A stretch of DNA of 64,000 nt from Epilithonimonas hungarica (GTDB lineage: Bacteria; Bacteroidota; Bacteroidia; Flavobacteriales; Weeksellaceae), in contig NZ_FNBH01000001.1 in NCBI RefSeq assembly GCF_900102265.1, positions 682,001-746,000 on the forward strand. The letters are read 5' to 3'. Of this stretch, positions 1 to 8,866 are shown piece by piece (position 1 is the stretch's first letter; each line of letters starts with the position of its first letter). The notes under the pieces were generated by a model that was given only the letters and a program-made list of their open reading frames with translations, ran no database searches and was not told the DNA's origin. The translations under genes and the position numbers were made by a program.

Positions 1-404
1 CCGATTCGGATTATAGTTCGTCCAGTACACTCCCGATCAAAGATGGTAAAGGTTCTTATACAGTATATGTAAAATCTGTGGATAATTGCTATCCGGTAAC
101 GAAGGTATTCTTGGTTGTCGGGATTTCAAATACCATTACGCCAAATGGTGATGGTAAAAACGATACAATAGATATGTCGATGATATCGGACAAAATTAAT
201 CCGAAATTTCAGATTTTTGACAGAAACGGCATAAAGGTATTTGAAGGTTCTACCGCCAATAATTATATATGGACAGGTAAGGAGAACGGAGTGTCTATTT
301 CCACAGGGACTTATTGGTATTTCCTACAATGGCAGGATTTCGAAAACGCAGAGCCGGATATTATAAAAGGCTGGATTCATCTTAAAAATCGAAGTTCAGA
401 GTAA
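1..404 (+). CDS. C-terminal end of a T9SS type B (gliding-motility) surface protein, partial
   Basis: The frame is open from base 3, so the gene begins before the window and only about 133 residues are visible. The end carries the signature of the type B T9SS sorting domain (the gliding-motility-associated C-terminal domain): ITPNGDGKND, then an IFDRNGIKVFEG-like strand, W-G and a TGTYWY-like strand near the end. In Bacteroidetes this domain directs export across the outer membrane and attachment to, or release from, the surface. The preceding residues (KDGKGSYTVYVKSVDNC) resemble the last Ig-like or adhesin repeat. A strong terminator follows. The family call rests on the sorting domain; the passenger cannot be identified. 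Confidence 0.85.
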   Translation, partial: DSDYSSSSTLPIKDGKGSYTVYVKSVDNCYPVTKVFLVVGISNTITPNGDGKNDTIDMSMISDKINPKFQIFDRNGIKVFEGSTANNYIWTGKENGVSISTGTYWYFLQWQDFENAEPDIIKGWIHLKNRSSE

Positions 405-460
405 CTTTTTTAACAGTTATTTTCTTATAAAGTCTTTAATTCTAATTACTTAACAAAAAG

Positions 461-503
461 CTGATAAAGTTTAATAAAATTTTAACCTTATCGGCTTTTT
501 TTT
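461..503 (+). terminator. Rho-independent terminator of the T9SS protein gene
   Basis: GCTGATAAG-type arm at 461-470 pairs with CTTATCGGC at 487-495 (one G-T pair), followed by a run of eight T. It lies about 57 bases after the stop codon. Confidence 0.8.
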
Positions 504-545
504 GTAATGGTTCTGCATGTATTTCTCTATAAATTTGCCGACAAT

Positions 546-1346
546 ATGAAGAAGATATTTACAATTTTAACATTGTTTTGCATGGCCTGTGTTTATGGGC
601 AATTCCTGAATGGAGAAATTTATATCAGGGACAAATCCAGTCTTTACCTCAATCAGGTCTATGTGACCAATGTAAATGAGCATAAAAGTGTCGTTGCAAA
701 TTATAATGGCGAGTTTCACATCAATGCAAAAGAAGGTGATATTATCAGATTTACTTCTATAGCCACGGAAAGAAAAGACCTTGAGGTTACAAAAGAAATG
801 CTGGAAAGGAGCAAAACTTTTGTAGAATTACAGATTGCTTATTACGAGATCCAGGAAGTTATTCTAAGTTCCTTTCGGCCTACAGGTAATCTGAGAAGAG
901 ATGTAGCTATGCTGAAATCTTCTGAGAAAGCATTTGAATTGAAGAAAATGATAGGGCTGCCGGAACCAAAGGGAGATGGGACATCGCCCGATATTCCTGT
1001 ATTGTCATTCAATCAGGGACTGAGTTTCAGTATCAATAGTATCTTCGATTTGATATCGGGAGAGAAGAAGAAGAAGGAACGATATTACCAATACGAAAAG
1101 ATGAGCAAGCATATCAAGGATCTGCAGAATTATTATGGAGATGATTACTTTATCAAAATGAAAATACCTAAGGAATTGATCCCTAATTTTCTGCAGTTCG
1201 TTTATAGCTCGGATAACATTACCGCTTTCCTAGAATCGGATAATTATGAAGCTGCTAAGATATATATAGAGAAGTATCTGCCGATATATCTTAAAAGATT
1301 ACAAAACTCACACCTGATGCAGGTGGTGGGGACTGAAATTAAATAA
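546..1346 (+). CDS. Secreted carboxypeptidase-regulatory-like (beta-sandwich) protein
   Basis: The protein is 266 residues when started at the ATG at 546, which gives a clean signal peptide (MKKIFTILTLFCMACVYGQ) with a cut after about residue 19. An in-frame upstream start at 507 would bury it. Residues 20-95 have the pattern of the CarboxypepD_reg-like domain common in Bacteroidetes envelope proteins: a GEIYIRD opening, then VVANYNGEFHINAKEGD and later IRFTSI. The remainder is mixed helical and unrecognised. An AT-rich TAAATTTG box at 530-537, just before the start, resembles a Bacteroidetes -7 element, although it sits very close to the ATG. Function is unknown; periplasmic or outer-membrane placement is likely. 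Confidence 0.75.
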   Translation: MKKIFTILTLFCMACVYGQFLNGEIYIRDKSSLYLNQVYVTNVNEHKSVVANYNGEFHINAKEGDIIRFTSIATERKDLEVTKEMLERSKTFVELQIAYYEIQEVILSSFRPTGNLRRDVAMLKSSEKAFELKKMIGLPEPKGDGTSPDIPVLSFNQGLSFSINSIFDLISGEKKKKERYYQYEKMSKHIKDLQNYYGDDYFIKMKIPKELIPNFLQFVYSSDNITAFLESDNYEAAKIYIEKYLPIYLKRLQNSHLMQVVGTEIK

Positions 1347-1454
1347 TAAAATATTTTTTATATAAATTATCAAATAATAATGAATTATTTTTCTGTAAAT
1401 CATTAAAATTATTTATTTTTATTGCGTTTTTAAAATTGGAAAGAAGACTTATAA

Positions 1455-2141
1455 ATGGGAAAAGGAAAAAACAAACTTGCTAGATTCGAAGAAAACAGGC
1501 ATTTAACTAATGTAATTCAACCGACAAGGGAACAGGCCATCAATGATTTTGAACACAAAGGAAAGTGGCACGAGTTTTTTGGAAATAGCAATCCTATTGT
1601 TTTAGAACTTGGATGTGGTAAGGGCGAGTATTCTGTTGGGTTGGCCAAATCTTTTCCATACAAGAATTTCATTGGTGTCGATATCAAAGGTGCCCGGTTC
1701 TGGTTCGGTGCAAAAGAAGCGATTGATAAAGGACTTAAGAATGTCGCTTTTCTTAGAACCCAGATAGAGCTCATAGATAATGTCTTTGCCGAAAATGAAG
1801 TCTCGGAGATTTGGATCACGTTTCCCGATCCTCAGATCAAATACAGGAGAACCAAGCACCGGCTTACGAATCCTGAGTTTTTGGATAGATACAGAAGTAT
1901 TTTGAAAAGAGATGGGGTGATTCATCTGAAGACAGATTCAGAGTATCTTCATGGTTATACTTTGGGATTGTTACAGGGTTTAGGCCATGAGGTTCTGACG
2001 GCGCATCACGATATTTACGGCGCACCGGAATATCAGCCAGACACGCCGCTTCTCAGAGATGTGAGAACCTATTATGAGGAACTGTTTTCTTCCAAGGGAA
2101 AAACGATAACTTATATAAAATTTAAATTGAAAGATGAATAA
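1455..2141 (+). CDS. trmB: tRNA (guanine-N7-)-methyltransferase TrmB
   Basis: This enzyme uses S-adenosylmethionine to methylate G46 in the variable loop of tRNA, in the cytoplasm. The 228-residue length is normal. The SAM-binding motif is LELGCGKGEYSVGLA at about 51-65, followed by the acidic strand end FIGVDIKGAR. The family hallmark WITFPDPQIKYRRTKHR lies at about 120-136, and the conserved SEYLHGYT and TYYEE segments follow. The next gene, a lipoprotein, starts 8 bases before the stop, so the two are probably co-transcribed, although their functions are unrelated. Confidence 0.95.
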   Translation: MGKGKNKLARFEENRHLTNVIQPTREQAINDFEHKGKWHEFFGNSNPIVLELGCGKGEYSVGLAKSFPYKNFIGVDIKGARFWFGAKEAIDKGLKNVAFLRTQIELIDNVFAENEVSEIWITFPDPQIKYRRTKHRLTNPEFLDRYRSILKRDGVIHLKTDSEYLHGYTLGLLQGLGHEVLTAHHDIYGAPEYQPDTPLLRDVRTYYEELFSSKGKTITYIKFKLKDE

Positions 2142-2589
2142 ACTGATCTTGCTTATTTTGGGTAGTTGCTTAATGAGTTGTGCAACCAGTTCTGTTTCTC
2201 CTATTTTGAGGAAAAACTCAGAAGTATCATTGAAGATAGACCAATTTAAGCCAAGTCAGGAAAAATTAAGCATAGAGAATAAAGCGATCACTTTGCTCAA
2301 TCAGCTTTTCAATTCTGATGAATCCAATAAAAATATGGTCTTGATCATCAATAATGATTCTGACTGTGATTTTACGATGAATATTGCCGGGGCTAAAAAT
2401 TATAGTTTGCCTGTTGGTTCCAGAAAGGCAGAGAGTATTATTCTGGAGCAAGGTGATTATGAGTTGACATCCGAGGTGTGCAATGGAGCTTACAAGACAA
2501 AAAAGACTTTTGCGGAGAATACGCAATTGAATATAAAATATACTTTCGTGAAAAATGAACCTAAGCCGGTTGAACCGGTGATTCAATAA
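2134..2589 (+). CDS. Small lipoprotein of unknown function
   Basis: This 151-residue protein has a lipoprotein signal peptide (MNKLILLILGSCLMSCATSS) with the lipobox cysteine at residue 16. The mature part has a beta-rich core that looks like a compact sandwich (MVLIINNDSDCDFTMNIAG, then YSLPVGSRK and GDYELTSEVCNGAYKTKK). Two cysteines (in DSDCDF and SEVCNG) could form a disulfide. The gene overlaps the end of trmB by 8 bases and is followed by a strong bidirectional terminator shared with the convergent gene. I do not recognise a functional family with confidence. Confidence 0.75.
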   Translation: MNKLILLILGSCLMSCATSSVSPILRKNSEVSLKIDQFKPSQEKLSIENKAITLLNQLFNSDESNKNMVLIINNDSDCDFTMNIAGAKNYSLPVGSRKAESIILEQGDYELTSEVCNGAYKTKKTFAENTQLNIKYTFVKNEPKPVEPVIQ

Positions 2590-2626
2590 AAAAATACCTT
2601 CCAAAAATCTTGGAAGGTATTTTTTT
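2590..2626. terminator. Bidirectional rho-independent terminator
   Basis: ATACCTTCCAA (2594-2604) pairs perfectly with TTGGAAGGTAT (2610-2620). An A-run on one side and a T-run on the other let it serve both the + strand lipoprotein gene and the convergent cyclase gene. Confidence 0.9.
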
Positions 2627-2640
2627 ATTGAACTTAGAAA

Positions 2641-3657
2641 TTATTTTACGATGATCTCATAGATCTTGCTCCAGTTCTTTCCTGTGATCAGCATATTTCC
2701 ACCCTTGAAAGCAATTCCATTCAAGACATCGTCGTTTCCGGATGTATTCTGTTTGGCGATATTGCTAAGGTCAATTATTCCGGTAACTTCTCCGTTTGCA
2801 GGGTTGATCTGAAGAATGATCGGCTTCTGCCAAACGTTTGCGTAGAGAGAACCATTATGGTATTCGAGTTCATTGATCTGGTCGTAACCTTCTTTATCAC
2901 TTGCAATGGCTATTGTTCTCAATACTTTTGAAGGATTCCCAGGATCAAGGAAATAGACTGTTTTGGTCCCATCGGAAACGATTAGGTTTTTACCGTCATT
3001 CGTCATTCCCCAGCCTTCTGCAATTTCTTCAGGATAATCGAATTCCTTTATGAGTTTCATGTTCATATCATATACCAGTCCTTTTTTTGATCGATAGGTC
3101 AGTTGATAGATCTTGTCTCCAAAAACGGTAATGCCTTCAGAGAAAATGTTACTTGGCTGTGCAACTTCCAGAAGCGGTGTTCTGCTTCCCAAGGTATATT
3201 TCATCAATTTTGATTTCCCTTCTAGACCAACACTTTCATAAACGATATCTCCGTGGATTTCAAAACCTTCTGTGAAATTATCTGCATCATGCGGATATTG
3301 ATTCACAATCTCGTAAGGGATTGCCCGTGCTTTGGCTTTCGCAAAAACATTGATAGTGGCATCTTGTTGTAAAACTTCTCCGCCTTTGGTCTTGAGATTG
3401 AAAGTGACATCATTTTCTCCTAAAGTGAAAAAGTTCGGGGCGATAGCTAGATTACTGGTTTCTTTGTCACCATAACTTATAGTGATAGCCTCGGCGTAAT
3501 CCAAAACATCTTGTGGTAATTGTAATTTGTCTCCAAAATGATAGCCCTTGTTTTGTGAGGCAATATTATGGTCGTTCAAAGAATTCAATATGTCTTTGTC
3601 TTTATTGCAGCTTGCAAGTATCAATAATGCGAAGCAAGTGATGAAGATCTTTTTCAT
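2641..3657 (-). CDS. Glutaminyl-peptide cyclotransferase (glutamine cyclotransferase), lipoprotein
   Basis: Enzymes of this family convert N-terminal glutamine (or glutamate) of proteins to pyroglutamate. Many Bacteroidetes exported proteins start with Gln after signal cleavage, so a periplasmic cyclase fits. The 338 residues begin with a lipoprotein signal (ILASCNKDKD; Cys at about 17). An Ig-like N-terminal part of about 90 residues precedes the five-bladed propeller typical of the plant and bacterial type of enzyme. Recognisable family segments are YPHDADNFTEGFEIHGD, YESVGLEGKS, AEGWGMTNDG, NELEYHNGSLYANVWQ and the terminal NGIAFKGGNMLITGK. It is convergent with the trmB pair and divergent from folA. 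Confidence 0.9.
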   Translation of the reverse strand: MKKIFITCFALLILASCNKDKDILNSLNDHNIASQNKGYHFGDKLQLPQDVLDYAEAITISYGDKETSNLAIAPNFFTLGENDVTFNLKTKGGEVLQQDATINVFAKAKARAIPYEIVNQYPHDADNFTEGFEIHGDIVYESVGLEGKSKLMKYTLGSRTPLLEVAQPSNIFSEGITVFGDKIYQLTYRSKKGLVYDMNMKLIKEFDYPEEIAEGWGMTNDGKNLIVSDGTKTVYFLDPGNPSKVLRTIAIASDKEGYDQINELEYHNGSLYANVWQKPIILQINPANGEVTGIIDLSNIAKQNTSGNDDVLNGIAFKGGNMLITGKNWSKIYEIIVK

Positions 3658-3772
3658 TTAAAAGTTACTATTTTATTTCCAGATTATGATTTTATAATCC
3701 TTTTGGAAAGGTTGATTATTTATGAATAATGCCCAAAAATACGAAATTATGAAAACTAAGGTCTCATAAATT

Positions 3773-3803
3773 TTTCTTAATTAAGCAGAATAATGTAGAT
3801 TTG
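3773..3803 (+). promoter_or_regulatory. Bacteroidetes-type promoter of folA
   Basis: TAGATTTG at 3796-3803 fits the -7 consensus TAnnTTTG exactly. TTTC at 3773-3776, 19 nt upstream, is one base off the -33 consensus TTTG. The box ends 7 bases before the folA ATG, so the leader would be nearly absent. Confidence 0.55.
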
Positions 3804-3810
3804 TAATGTT

Positions 3811-4305
3811 ATGACCACGATAATTGCAGCTATAGGAAAAAATAATACCCTAGGAAAGGACAACCAGTTACTTTGGCATCTTCCAAAAGATCTGAAGCAT
3901 TTTAAAACTTTGACAGAGAATCATCCGGTGATCATGGGAAGGAAGACCTATGAGAGTATCGGCAAACCTCTACCAAATCGTACCAATATTGTGGTAAGCA
4001 GAAAAGAGGATTGGTTTCAGGAAGGTGTTCTGATTGTTTCTACACTAAAAGAAGCTCTTAAGTTTGCTAAAAAGATCAACGAAGATATTTTTATTATCGG
4101 TGGTGGCGAGATTTACAAGCAGACCATGGAGTTTGCCGATAGGTTAGAGATAACACAGGTGGATGCAGAAGTCGAAGCGGATACTTTTTTTCCAACAATA
4201 AGTCCCAGGTTCTGGCGAAAAATAGAAGAGGTATGTCATGCCAAGGATGACAAAAACAATTACGACTTCTGTTTCCAGACCTACGAAAAAATTAATAAAA
4301 ATTAA
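3811..4305 (+). CDS. folA: Dihydrofolate reductase
   Basis: This enzyme reduces dihydrofolate to tetrahydrofolate with NADPH. It is 164 residues, normal for the bacterial enzyme. Signature pieces are the N-terminal IIAAIGKNNTLGKDNQLLWHLPKDLKHFK (residues 4-32, containing the active-site acidic residue after HLP), the NADPH-binding segment MGRKTYESIGKPLPNRTNIVVSR at 42-64, and IIGGGEIYKQ at 95-104. recR follows after 44 bases, and a glycosyltransferase overlaps recR, so a loose three-gene unit is plausible. Confidence 0.97.
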   Translation: MTTIIAAIGKNNTLGKDNQLLWHLPKDLKHFKTLTENHPVIMGRKTYESIGKPLPNRTNIVVSRKEDWFQEGVLIVSTLKEALKFAKKINEDIFIIGGGEIYKQTMEFADRLEITQVDAEVEADTFFPTISPRFWRKIEEVCHAKDDKNNYDFCFQTYEKINKN

Positions 4306-4349
4306 AGATCCTATCTCGGTTCTTATATCTAGAATCTTGTTTCTAAATA

Positions 4350-4964
4350 ATGGATTATCCAAGTAAAGTATTATCAAAAGCAATAGAAGAGATTGCTGGC
4401 TTGCCGGGAATTGGTAGACGTTCAGCACTTAGATTAGCATTACATCTGCTTCGTCAGCCCTCTTCCCAGGGTATTTCTTTGGGCGCAGCTATACAAGGTC
4501 TCGTCACAGATATCAAATATTGCAAAGAATGTCATAATTTTTCTGACCAGGAAATTTGTGATATTTGTAATGATGATAAAAGGAACGCAGAGTTGCTTTG
4601 CGTTGTAGAGGATGTAAGAGACGTGATGGCGATTGAAAATACAGGAAAATATAAAGGGCGATATCTGGTTTTGGGAGGAAAGATCTCTCCAATGGAAGGT
4701 ATCGGTCCAAATCAACTAAGAATTGATAGTTTGGAAAGAAAAATAAAATCACATACAATAAAAGAGGTAATTTTTGCGTTAAGTTCCACAATGGAAGGAG
4801 AAACTACTGCCTATTACATTTATAAAAAATTTAAAGATCAGGACGTCATGTTTTCTAATATTGCCCGCGGAATAGCTGTAGGTGATGAGCTGGAATATGC
4901 CGATGAGATCTCTCTTGGCAGGTCCATTATCAATAGAACATCATATAACGAAGCAGGCCTATGA
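4350..4964 (+). CDS. recR: Recombination mediator RecR
   Basis: RecR acts with RecO and RecF to load RecA on gapped DNA. The 204-residue protein shows all expected parts: an N-terminal helix-hairpin-helix (IAGLPGIGRRSALRLALHLL), a four-cysteine zinc finger (CKECHNFSDQEICDIC) at about 56-71, and a Toprim domain with CVVEDVRDVMAIE and LGGKISPMEGIGP. The C-terminal segment runs ARGIAVGDELEYADE. Its stop overlaps the start of the next gene by 4 bases (ATGA), which implies translational coupling. Confidence 0.97.
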   Translation: MDYPSKVLSKAIEEIAGLPGIGRRSALRLALHLLRQPSSQGISLGAAIQGLVTDIKYCKECHNFSDQEICDICNDDKRNAELLCVVEDVRDVMAIENTGKYKGRYLVLGGKISPMEGIGPNQLRIDSLERKIKSHTIKEVIFALSSTMEGETTAYYIYKKFKDQDVMFSNIARGIAVGDELEYADEISLGRSIINRTSYNEAGL

Positions 4965-5794
4965 AACTGAGTGTTATTATTGTTCATTACCAAGTCAGTG
5001 ATCTTTTAAAAAACTGCATCCTTTCCATTCAAAAATATTTCCAAGGGTTTGAATATGAGATCATTGTTGTCGATAATGCTTCTCCAGATGCTAAATGGAA
5101 AGAGCTCATCACAGAATTTCCCAATGTAAATTTTATCGAATCGAAAGAAAATCTAGGTTTTTCAAAAGCGAATAATATTGGTGTAAAAGCAGCAAAAGGC
5201 GAATATGTCTATATCTTGAATCCTGATACGGAAATAGAAGGTGATTATTTTAAAGAGATACTGGATTTTGCTGACAGTCAAAAAAATATTGGAGCTATTG
5301 GACTTAGGATGCATAATGCCAAAGGAGAGTTCCTGCCGGAAAGTAAAAGGTCGGTTCCTGCATTGATCAATTCTTTTGAAAAATTATTCACAAAACTTCG
5401 GGATGACTCCAAAACTTATTATAGAAACGATGTCGATGAGTTTGGTATTGCGGAAGTTACTGTAATGACAGGAGCTAATCTTCTTATTAAAAAGTCTGTA
5501 TATCAGGAAGTTGGAGGATTCGATGAACGTTATTTTATGTATGGGGAAGATATCGATCTTTGTTATACTATACTTAGAAAAGGTTACAAGAATTTCTATT
5601 ACGGAAAGTATTCTATCCTGCACTACAAAGGCGAAAGTACTGTGAAAAACCAGCTCTATCTCAATAGGTTTTTTGGGGCAATGGATATTTTTATTGGAAA
5701 ATATTATAAGAAACAGAAACCATTTCAGTACTTATTAATGAAAATCGGTTTAAAATTCAAACATTTTATCGAAGCCCGAAAAATCAGGAATTGA
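4961..5794 (+). CDS. Glycosyltransferase family 2 (rhamnosyltransferase-like)
   Basis: The protein is 277 residues with a GT-A fold. The start is KLSVIIVHYQVSDLLKNCI, followed by IIVVDNASPD (nucleotide-sugar binding) and FSKANNIGVKAAKGEYVYILNPDTEIEG, with the metal-binding acidic motif NPDTE around 86-90. GGFDERYFMYGEDIDLCYTI near residue 195 holds the acceptor-side ED motif. This pattern is common in O-antigen or capsule rhamnosyl- and galactosyltransferases, but the sugar cannot be read from sequence. It is coupled to recR by a 4-base overlap and converges with the next gene, the two coding ends overlapping by 11 bases. Confidence 0.88.
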   Translation: MKLSVIIVHYQVSDLLKNCILSIQKYFQGFEYEIIVVDNASPDAKWKELITEFPNVNFIESKENLGFSKANNIGVKAAKGEYVYILNPDTEIEGDYFKEILDFADSQKNIGAIGLRMHNAKGEFLPESKRSVPALINSFEKLFTKLRDDSKTYYRNDVDEFGIAEVTVMTGANLLIKKSVYQEVGGFDERYFMYGEDIDLCYTILRKGYKNFYYGKYSILHYKGESTVKNQLYLNRFFGAMDIFIGKYYKKQKPFQYLLMKIGLKFKHFIEARKIRN

Positions 5795-6305
5795 TTTTTT
5801 TCTCAGTATGAAAAGTGGATTCCTCTGCAAATTTCCTTAATTCTCCCATCTCATCTTTGGCTTTCAACTGTCCAAATCTTGCAGCGAAATAAGTAAGGCC
5901 AATTAATACCAAAACGGCAAAAGAGGCTGGTAATGCCCATGGATAATTATTGGAATTGATCTGTTTTTCCACATAATACAAAGTGAAAAATGTCATCCAC
6001 GCTACTGTGAAAAGAAAATATAAGAACATGAAAAATGTCCATACCGCAGGACTTGGCCCAAAAATCCCTCGTATGACCGTCGTATCATCTTCTTTTTCAA
6101 TCCTTAAGGCCAGATTAGGTTTCCAATAGCTTTCCTCTTTGGTTCTTACGAAGATTGTTGCTACTTCCTTATTAATATTTCCATAGAACCGGTCTTTATT
6201 GTTGTCCAAATAGTTTTTCAAATTAGATTCATATTCTTCCAGGGAAAGATCGGTGTATAGCTTGAACCTCGGCCTGTTTCGTATGCTGTTCAATGTCTCG
6301 CTCAT
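5784..6305 (-). CDS. Inner-membrane protein of unknown function
   Basis: The protein has 173 residues. Residues 1-80 are soluble and charged, with a fold-like segment in which a short alpha/beta stretch (FKLYTDLSLEEYESNLKNYL) is followed by strands. Two membrane helices follow at roughly 88-111 and 121-141, and the C-terminus is charged and helical (LKAKDEMGELRKFAEEST). The coding end overlaps the convergent glycosyltransferase by 11 bases. The next upstream gene on the same strand, the aspartyl protease, ends 35 bases before its start, so they may share a transcript. I do not recognise the family. Confidence 0.7.
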   Translation of the reverse strand: MSETLNSIRNRPRFKLYTDLSLEEYESNLKNYLDNNKDRFYGNINKEVATIFVRTKEESYWKPNLALRIEKEDDTTVIRGIFGPSPAVWTFFMFLYFLFTVAWMTFFTLYYVEKQINSNNYPWALPASFAVLVLIGLTYFAARFGQLKAKDEMGELRKFAEESTFHTEKKINS

Positions 6306-6340
6306 AAATGGGTCATTTATCGATTATATTTTATCAATTC

Positions 6341-7675
6341 TCATTCCTCAATATATGGAATTGGGTCTTCCAGGGTAAAATCAATTTTCATGGGCAATCC
6401 GTTCCTTTTGATTTCCAGTTTTACTTTTTTGCTTACATTGGTTTTTAGTATAGCGTGTATTTTGCTCAATGTCATTTCTTTGGATGATTTATTATCAATG
6501 CTTACCAATTCGTCATTTTTCAAAATTCCGGCTTTTTGTGCAGGTGAGTCTTTTCTTGTTCCGGAAACTATAAAGACCGGTTTTAGTGTGAATTTGTATT
6601 GGAAATTATTACTGTTATCGAGAACATTGACCTCATTGCCAGCGGAATTCTTTTTCGCAGTTTGTACTTGGACCTGTTCTTTTTCCCACACCAGTCCATC
6701 TTGTTTTATTTCCAGTCCGCTTCCGTCTATGAGGAAAGGGTCGTCTAAATGTTGGTTGGCTTTAAAATAAATTTTCCTTCCGGAATAATCGAAGATCACA
6801 GAAAATCGTCTTAGGATTTCCGATCCAATAGAACCTTTTCTGTCTTTTACCAATTTCAAATGCTGGATAGAAAATTCATCTGGCATGGATGCGATCGGTT
6901 TGTTGAGTTTGAAATTCCCAATCGACAAAGAGTTGATCCTGCTCCTTTTCCCGAAAATATCGCCGCTGAAACCTCGACCTAGAAAATCATCGATATTAGG
7001 ACGATTGTAGATGAAATCTTTTATCAGAGCAGGGAAAAGCCAAACAGAATCTGTGTTTCCAAGGTCGAGTAGAAGCTTGGAGTTCTGTTTTTCATGTTTC
7101 ATTTCCACATCGGCGAACATGTAAGGCTTGTTCATTTCCACGCTCATCGGGAATTCCGAATATCTTTTTATTCTTTTCGGGAACTTGGAGCTGTCTTTGT
7201 AGACTGTAATGGTTTTCTTCAGATAATTGATCTCTATAGGATGATTCCTGAAAAAATAATAACCAATGATTCCATTCACAGGGACGCCGATATCTTGGGA
7301 AACATTGAAGTCTTCATCCAAAACGATAAAAACGGTATGTGATCTATCGATAAAATGTTCCCCAATTCTGATGTTGTTTCTTATCGATTTTAAAGCTTCA
7401 ACACTCACGGTTTCCCCCAGGCCTTTGAAGGTGATTTTTTCGATGTTTTTAAAATCCACTTCCTTATTTTCCAGGCTAAAAAGTAAAGTTTCTGCTATTC
7501 CGGAATCTAACATGAAATTAAGTTCCACCCCATTTATGGTCATAGGAATGAAGATGAGGTTGTTGATCAGTTTGAATTTGATGACGGTTTTGTCTGTATT
7601 TTCCAAAACAAAACCTTCCTGAGCGCTGATCCAGAAACTCCAAAGAAGACATAGAAACAATTTAATTTTCATCAC
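6341..7675 (-). CDS. Retropepsin-like aspartyl protease with C-terminal PDZ domain
   Basis: This 444-residue protein has a signal peptide (MMKIKLFLCLLWSFWISAQ). It belongs to the Bacteroidetes family pairing a clan AA aspartyl protease with a PDZ domain. The first catalytic motif is MLDSGIAETL (Asp57). The second half carries LLLDLGNTDSVWL (Asp204), where the usual Thr/Ser after Asp is Leu, so two lobes are present. GSEILRRFSVIFDYSGRKIYF near 285-305 is the typical end of the second lobe. A PDZ domain occupies about 355-435 (DSPAQKAGILKNDELVSID). The likely site is the periplasm; substrates are unknown. The upstream region (7676-7853) separates it from the divergent tonB gene. Confidence 0.85.
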   Translation of the reverse strand: MMKIKLFLCLLWSFWISAQEGFVLENTDKTVIKFKLINNLIFIPMTINGVELNFMLDSGIAETLLFSLENKEVDFKNIEKITFKGLGETVSVEALKSIRNNIRIGEHFIDRSHTVFIVLDEDFNVSQDIGVPVNGIIGYYFFRNHPIEINYLKKTITVYKDSSKFPKRIKRYSEFPMSVEMNKPYMFADVEMKHEKQNSKLLLDLGNTDSVWLFPALIKDFIYNRPNIDDFLGRGFSGDIFGKRSRINSLSIGNFKLNKPIASMPDEFSIQHLKLVKDRKGSIGSEILRRFSVIFDYSGRKIYFKANQHLDDPFLIDGSGLEIKQDGLVWEKEQVQVQTAKKNSAGNEVNVLDNSNNFQYKFTLKPVFIVSGTRKDSPAQKAGILKNDELVSIDNKSSKEMTLSKIHAILKTNVSKKVKLEIKRNGLPMKIDFTLEDPIPYIEE

Positions 7676-7853
7676 ATCAAATTACATATTATTTTCATAC
7701 AAGTTTAATAATTATTATATCAAGATTAGGTAATATTTATGTATTTCATAATTTGTTTGATTTTTAGCTTGTAAAATGGAATGTTATTTGATGGGTTTTC
7801 ATTTAATTATAAAAAATATTAACAATCGTTTAATTTAAATTTATTTATCAGTT

Positions 7854-8678
7854 ATGAAAAATCTATCAGCTATCTTCGGGAAGGACAACTTGGACGAAAT
7901 CGTTTTCTCCAATAGAAATAAAGCTTATGGTGCCTATGTTCTTAGAAATGAGTATTCTAATCAGTTAACAAAGTCTGTATTGATAGGAGTCGCCTTTTTT
8001 GCCTCTTTATCAGTTGTTCCATTGATTATTTCAACATTTAAGAATGAAACTATAATTAGGGATGTACCACCTCCTGTAGTTATTGAATTTAAAGATGTAG
8101 ATAATCCCGACATTAAAAAGCCAACACCTACGGCTTTTGTTCCACCAAATATCAAAACCGTTAATATAACTGTTCCAAATCCTACAAGAAATGTTGTTGA
8201 AGAAAAACCTATTCCTACTACTGAGGAAATGAAGGGTGCAGCGATCGGTCCAGAAACTAAGTCAGGTGAAGAAACAACAATTCCAGTTACTCCTCCAATT
8301 TCAATCCCGGGACCACCCACTACTACGACAATCTCAGTTGCTCCCGTGTTGGAAAATCCTGATATAGTAAGATCCACATCTGAAGTCGATGTTGCAGCGG
8401 ATTTCAAAGGAGGGATAGATGCATTCCGTCAAAAAGTTTCTCAAACTTTTGATACAGAGTCTATTGATCATACGGGTGTCGTTTCTGGAGTAATTACATT
8501 TGTTGTGGAAAGGGATGGCAGTATTTCCAATATAAAAATCAATGGGCAAAATGCTGATTTTAATAAAGAAGCTGAGAGAACTGTGAAATCCATCAAAACA
8601 AAATGGACACCTGCACAACTGAATGGCAAAGCTGTAAGATCTTCATTCAGAATGCCAATTTCTATGAGGATAGAATAG
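7854..8678 (+). CDS. Energy transducer TonB
   Basis: This 274-residue protein couples the proton-motive force (through ExbB/ExbD, not in this window) to TonB-dependent outer-membrane transporters. It has a cytoplasmic N-terminal stretch containing the Bacteroidetes signature VFSNRNKAYGAYVLRNEY, one membrane helix at about 41-60, and a proline-rich periplasmic spacer at 70-170 with many P-T and P-P pairs. The C-terminal TonB domain spans 180-274 (FRQKVSQTFD, GVITFVVERDGSISN, VKSIKTKWTPAQLNGKAVRSSFRMPISM). It is monocistronic, ended by a strong terminator. Confidence 0.92.
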   Translation: MKNLSAIFGKDNLDEIVFSNRNKAYGAYVLRNEYSNQLTKSVLIGVAFFASLSVVPLIISTFKNETIIRDVPPPVVIEFKDVDNPDIKKPTPTAFVPPNIKTVNITVPNPTRNVVEEKPIPTTEEMKGAAIGPETKSGEETTIPVTPPISIPGPPTTTTISVAPVLENPDIVRSTSEVDVAADFKGGIDAFRQKVSQTFDTESIDHTGVVSGVITFVVERDGSISNIKINGQNADFNKEAERTVKSIKTKWTPAQLNGKAVRSSFRMPISMRIE

Positions 8679-8724
8679 ATTGATAGTCAATGTTATATTG
8701 ATTACATATACTTTAAGGTTTTAT

Positions 8725-8765
8725 AATTATCCACATTTTCAAAGGAAATGTGGATAATTTTTTTA
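8725..8765 (+). terminator. Rho-independent terminator after tonB
   Basis: Fourteen bases, AATTATCCACATTT (8725-8738), pair perfectly with AAATGTGGATAATT (8746-8759), followed by a T-run. Confidence 0.9.
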
Positions 8766-8840
8766 TTTAACAACTCGTTAATTAACAATACTTTAACGGC
8801 TGGTTAGGATTTTCAAAACTTTCTAAGTGCTAAAAAATTG

Positions 8841-8848
8841 TATTTTTG
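8841..8848 (+). promoter_or_regulatory. Probable -7 box of the parA promoter
   Basis: TATTTTTG matches the TAnnTTTG consensus and lies 19 bases before the parA ATG. I see no good TTTG 19-21 nt upstream, so only half of the promoter is supported. Confidence 0.4.
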
Positions 8849-8866
8849 AGGATTAAATTAATATTT

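Noticed and set aside
6390-7622. Several + strand open frames opposite the aspartyl protease gene
   Set aside because: They are antisense to a gene with clear catalytic and PDZ motifs and show no family features.
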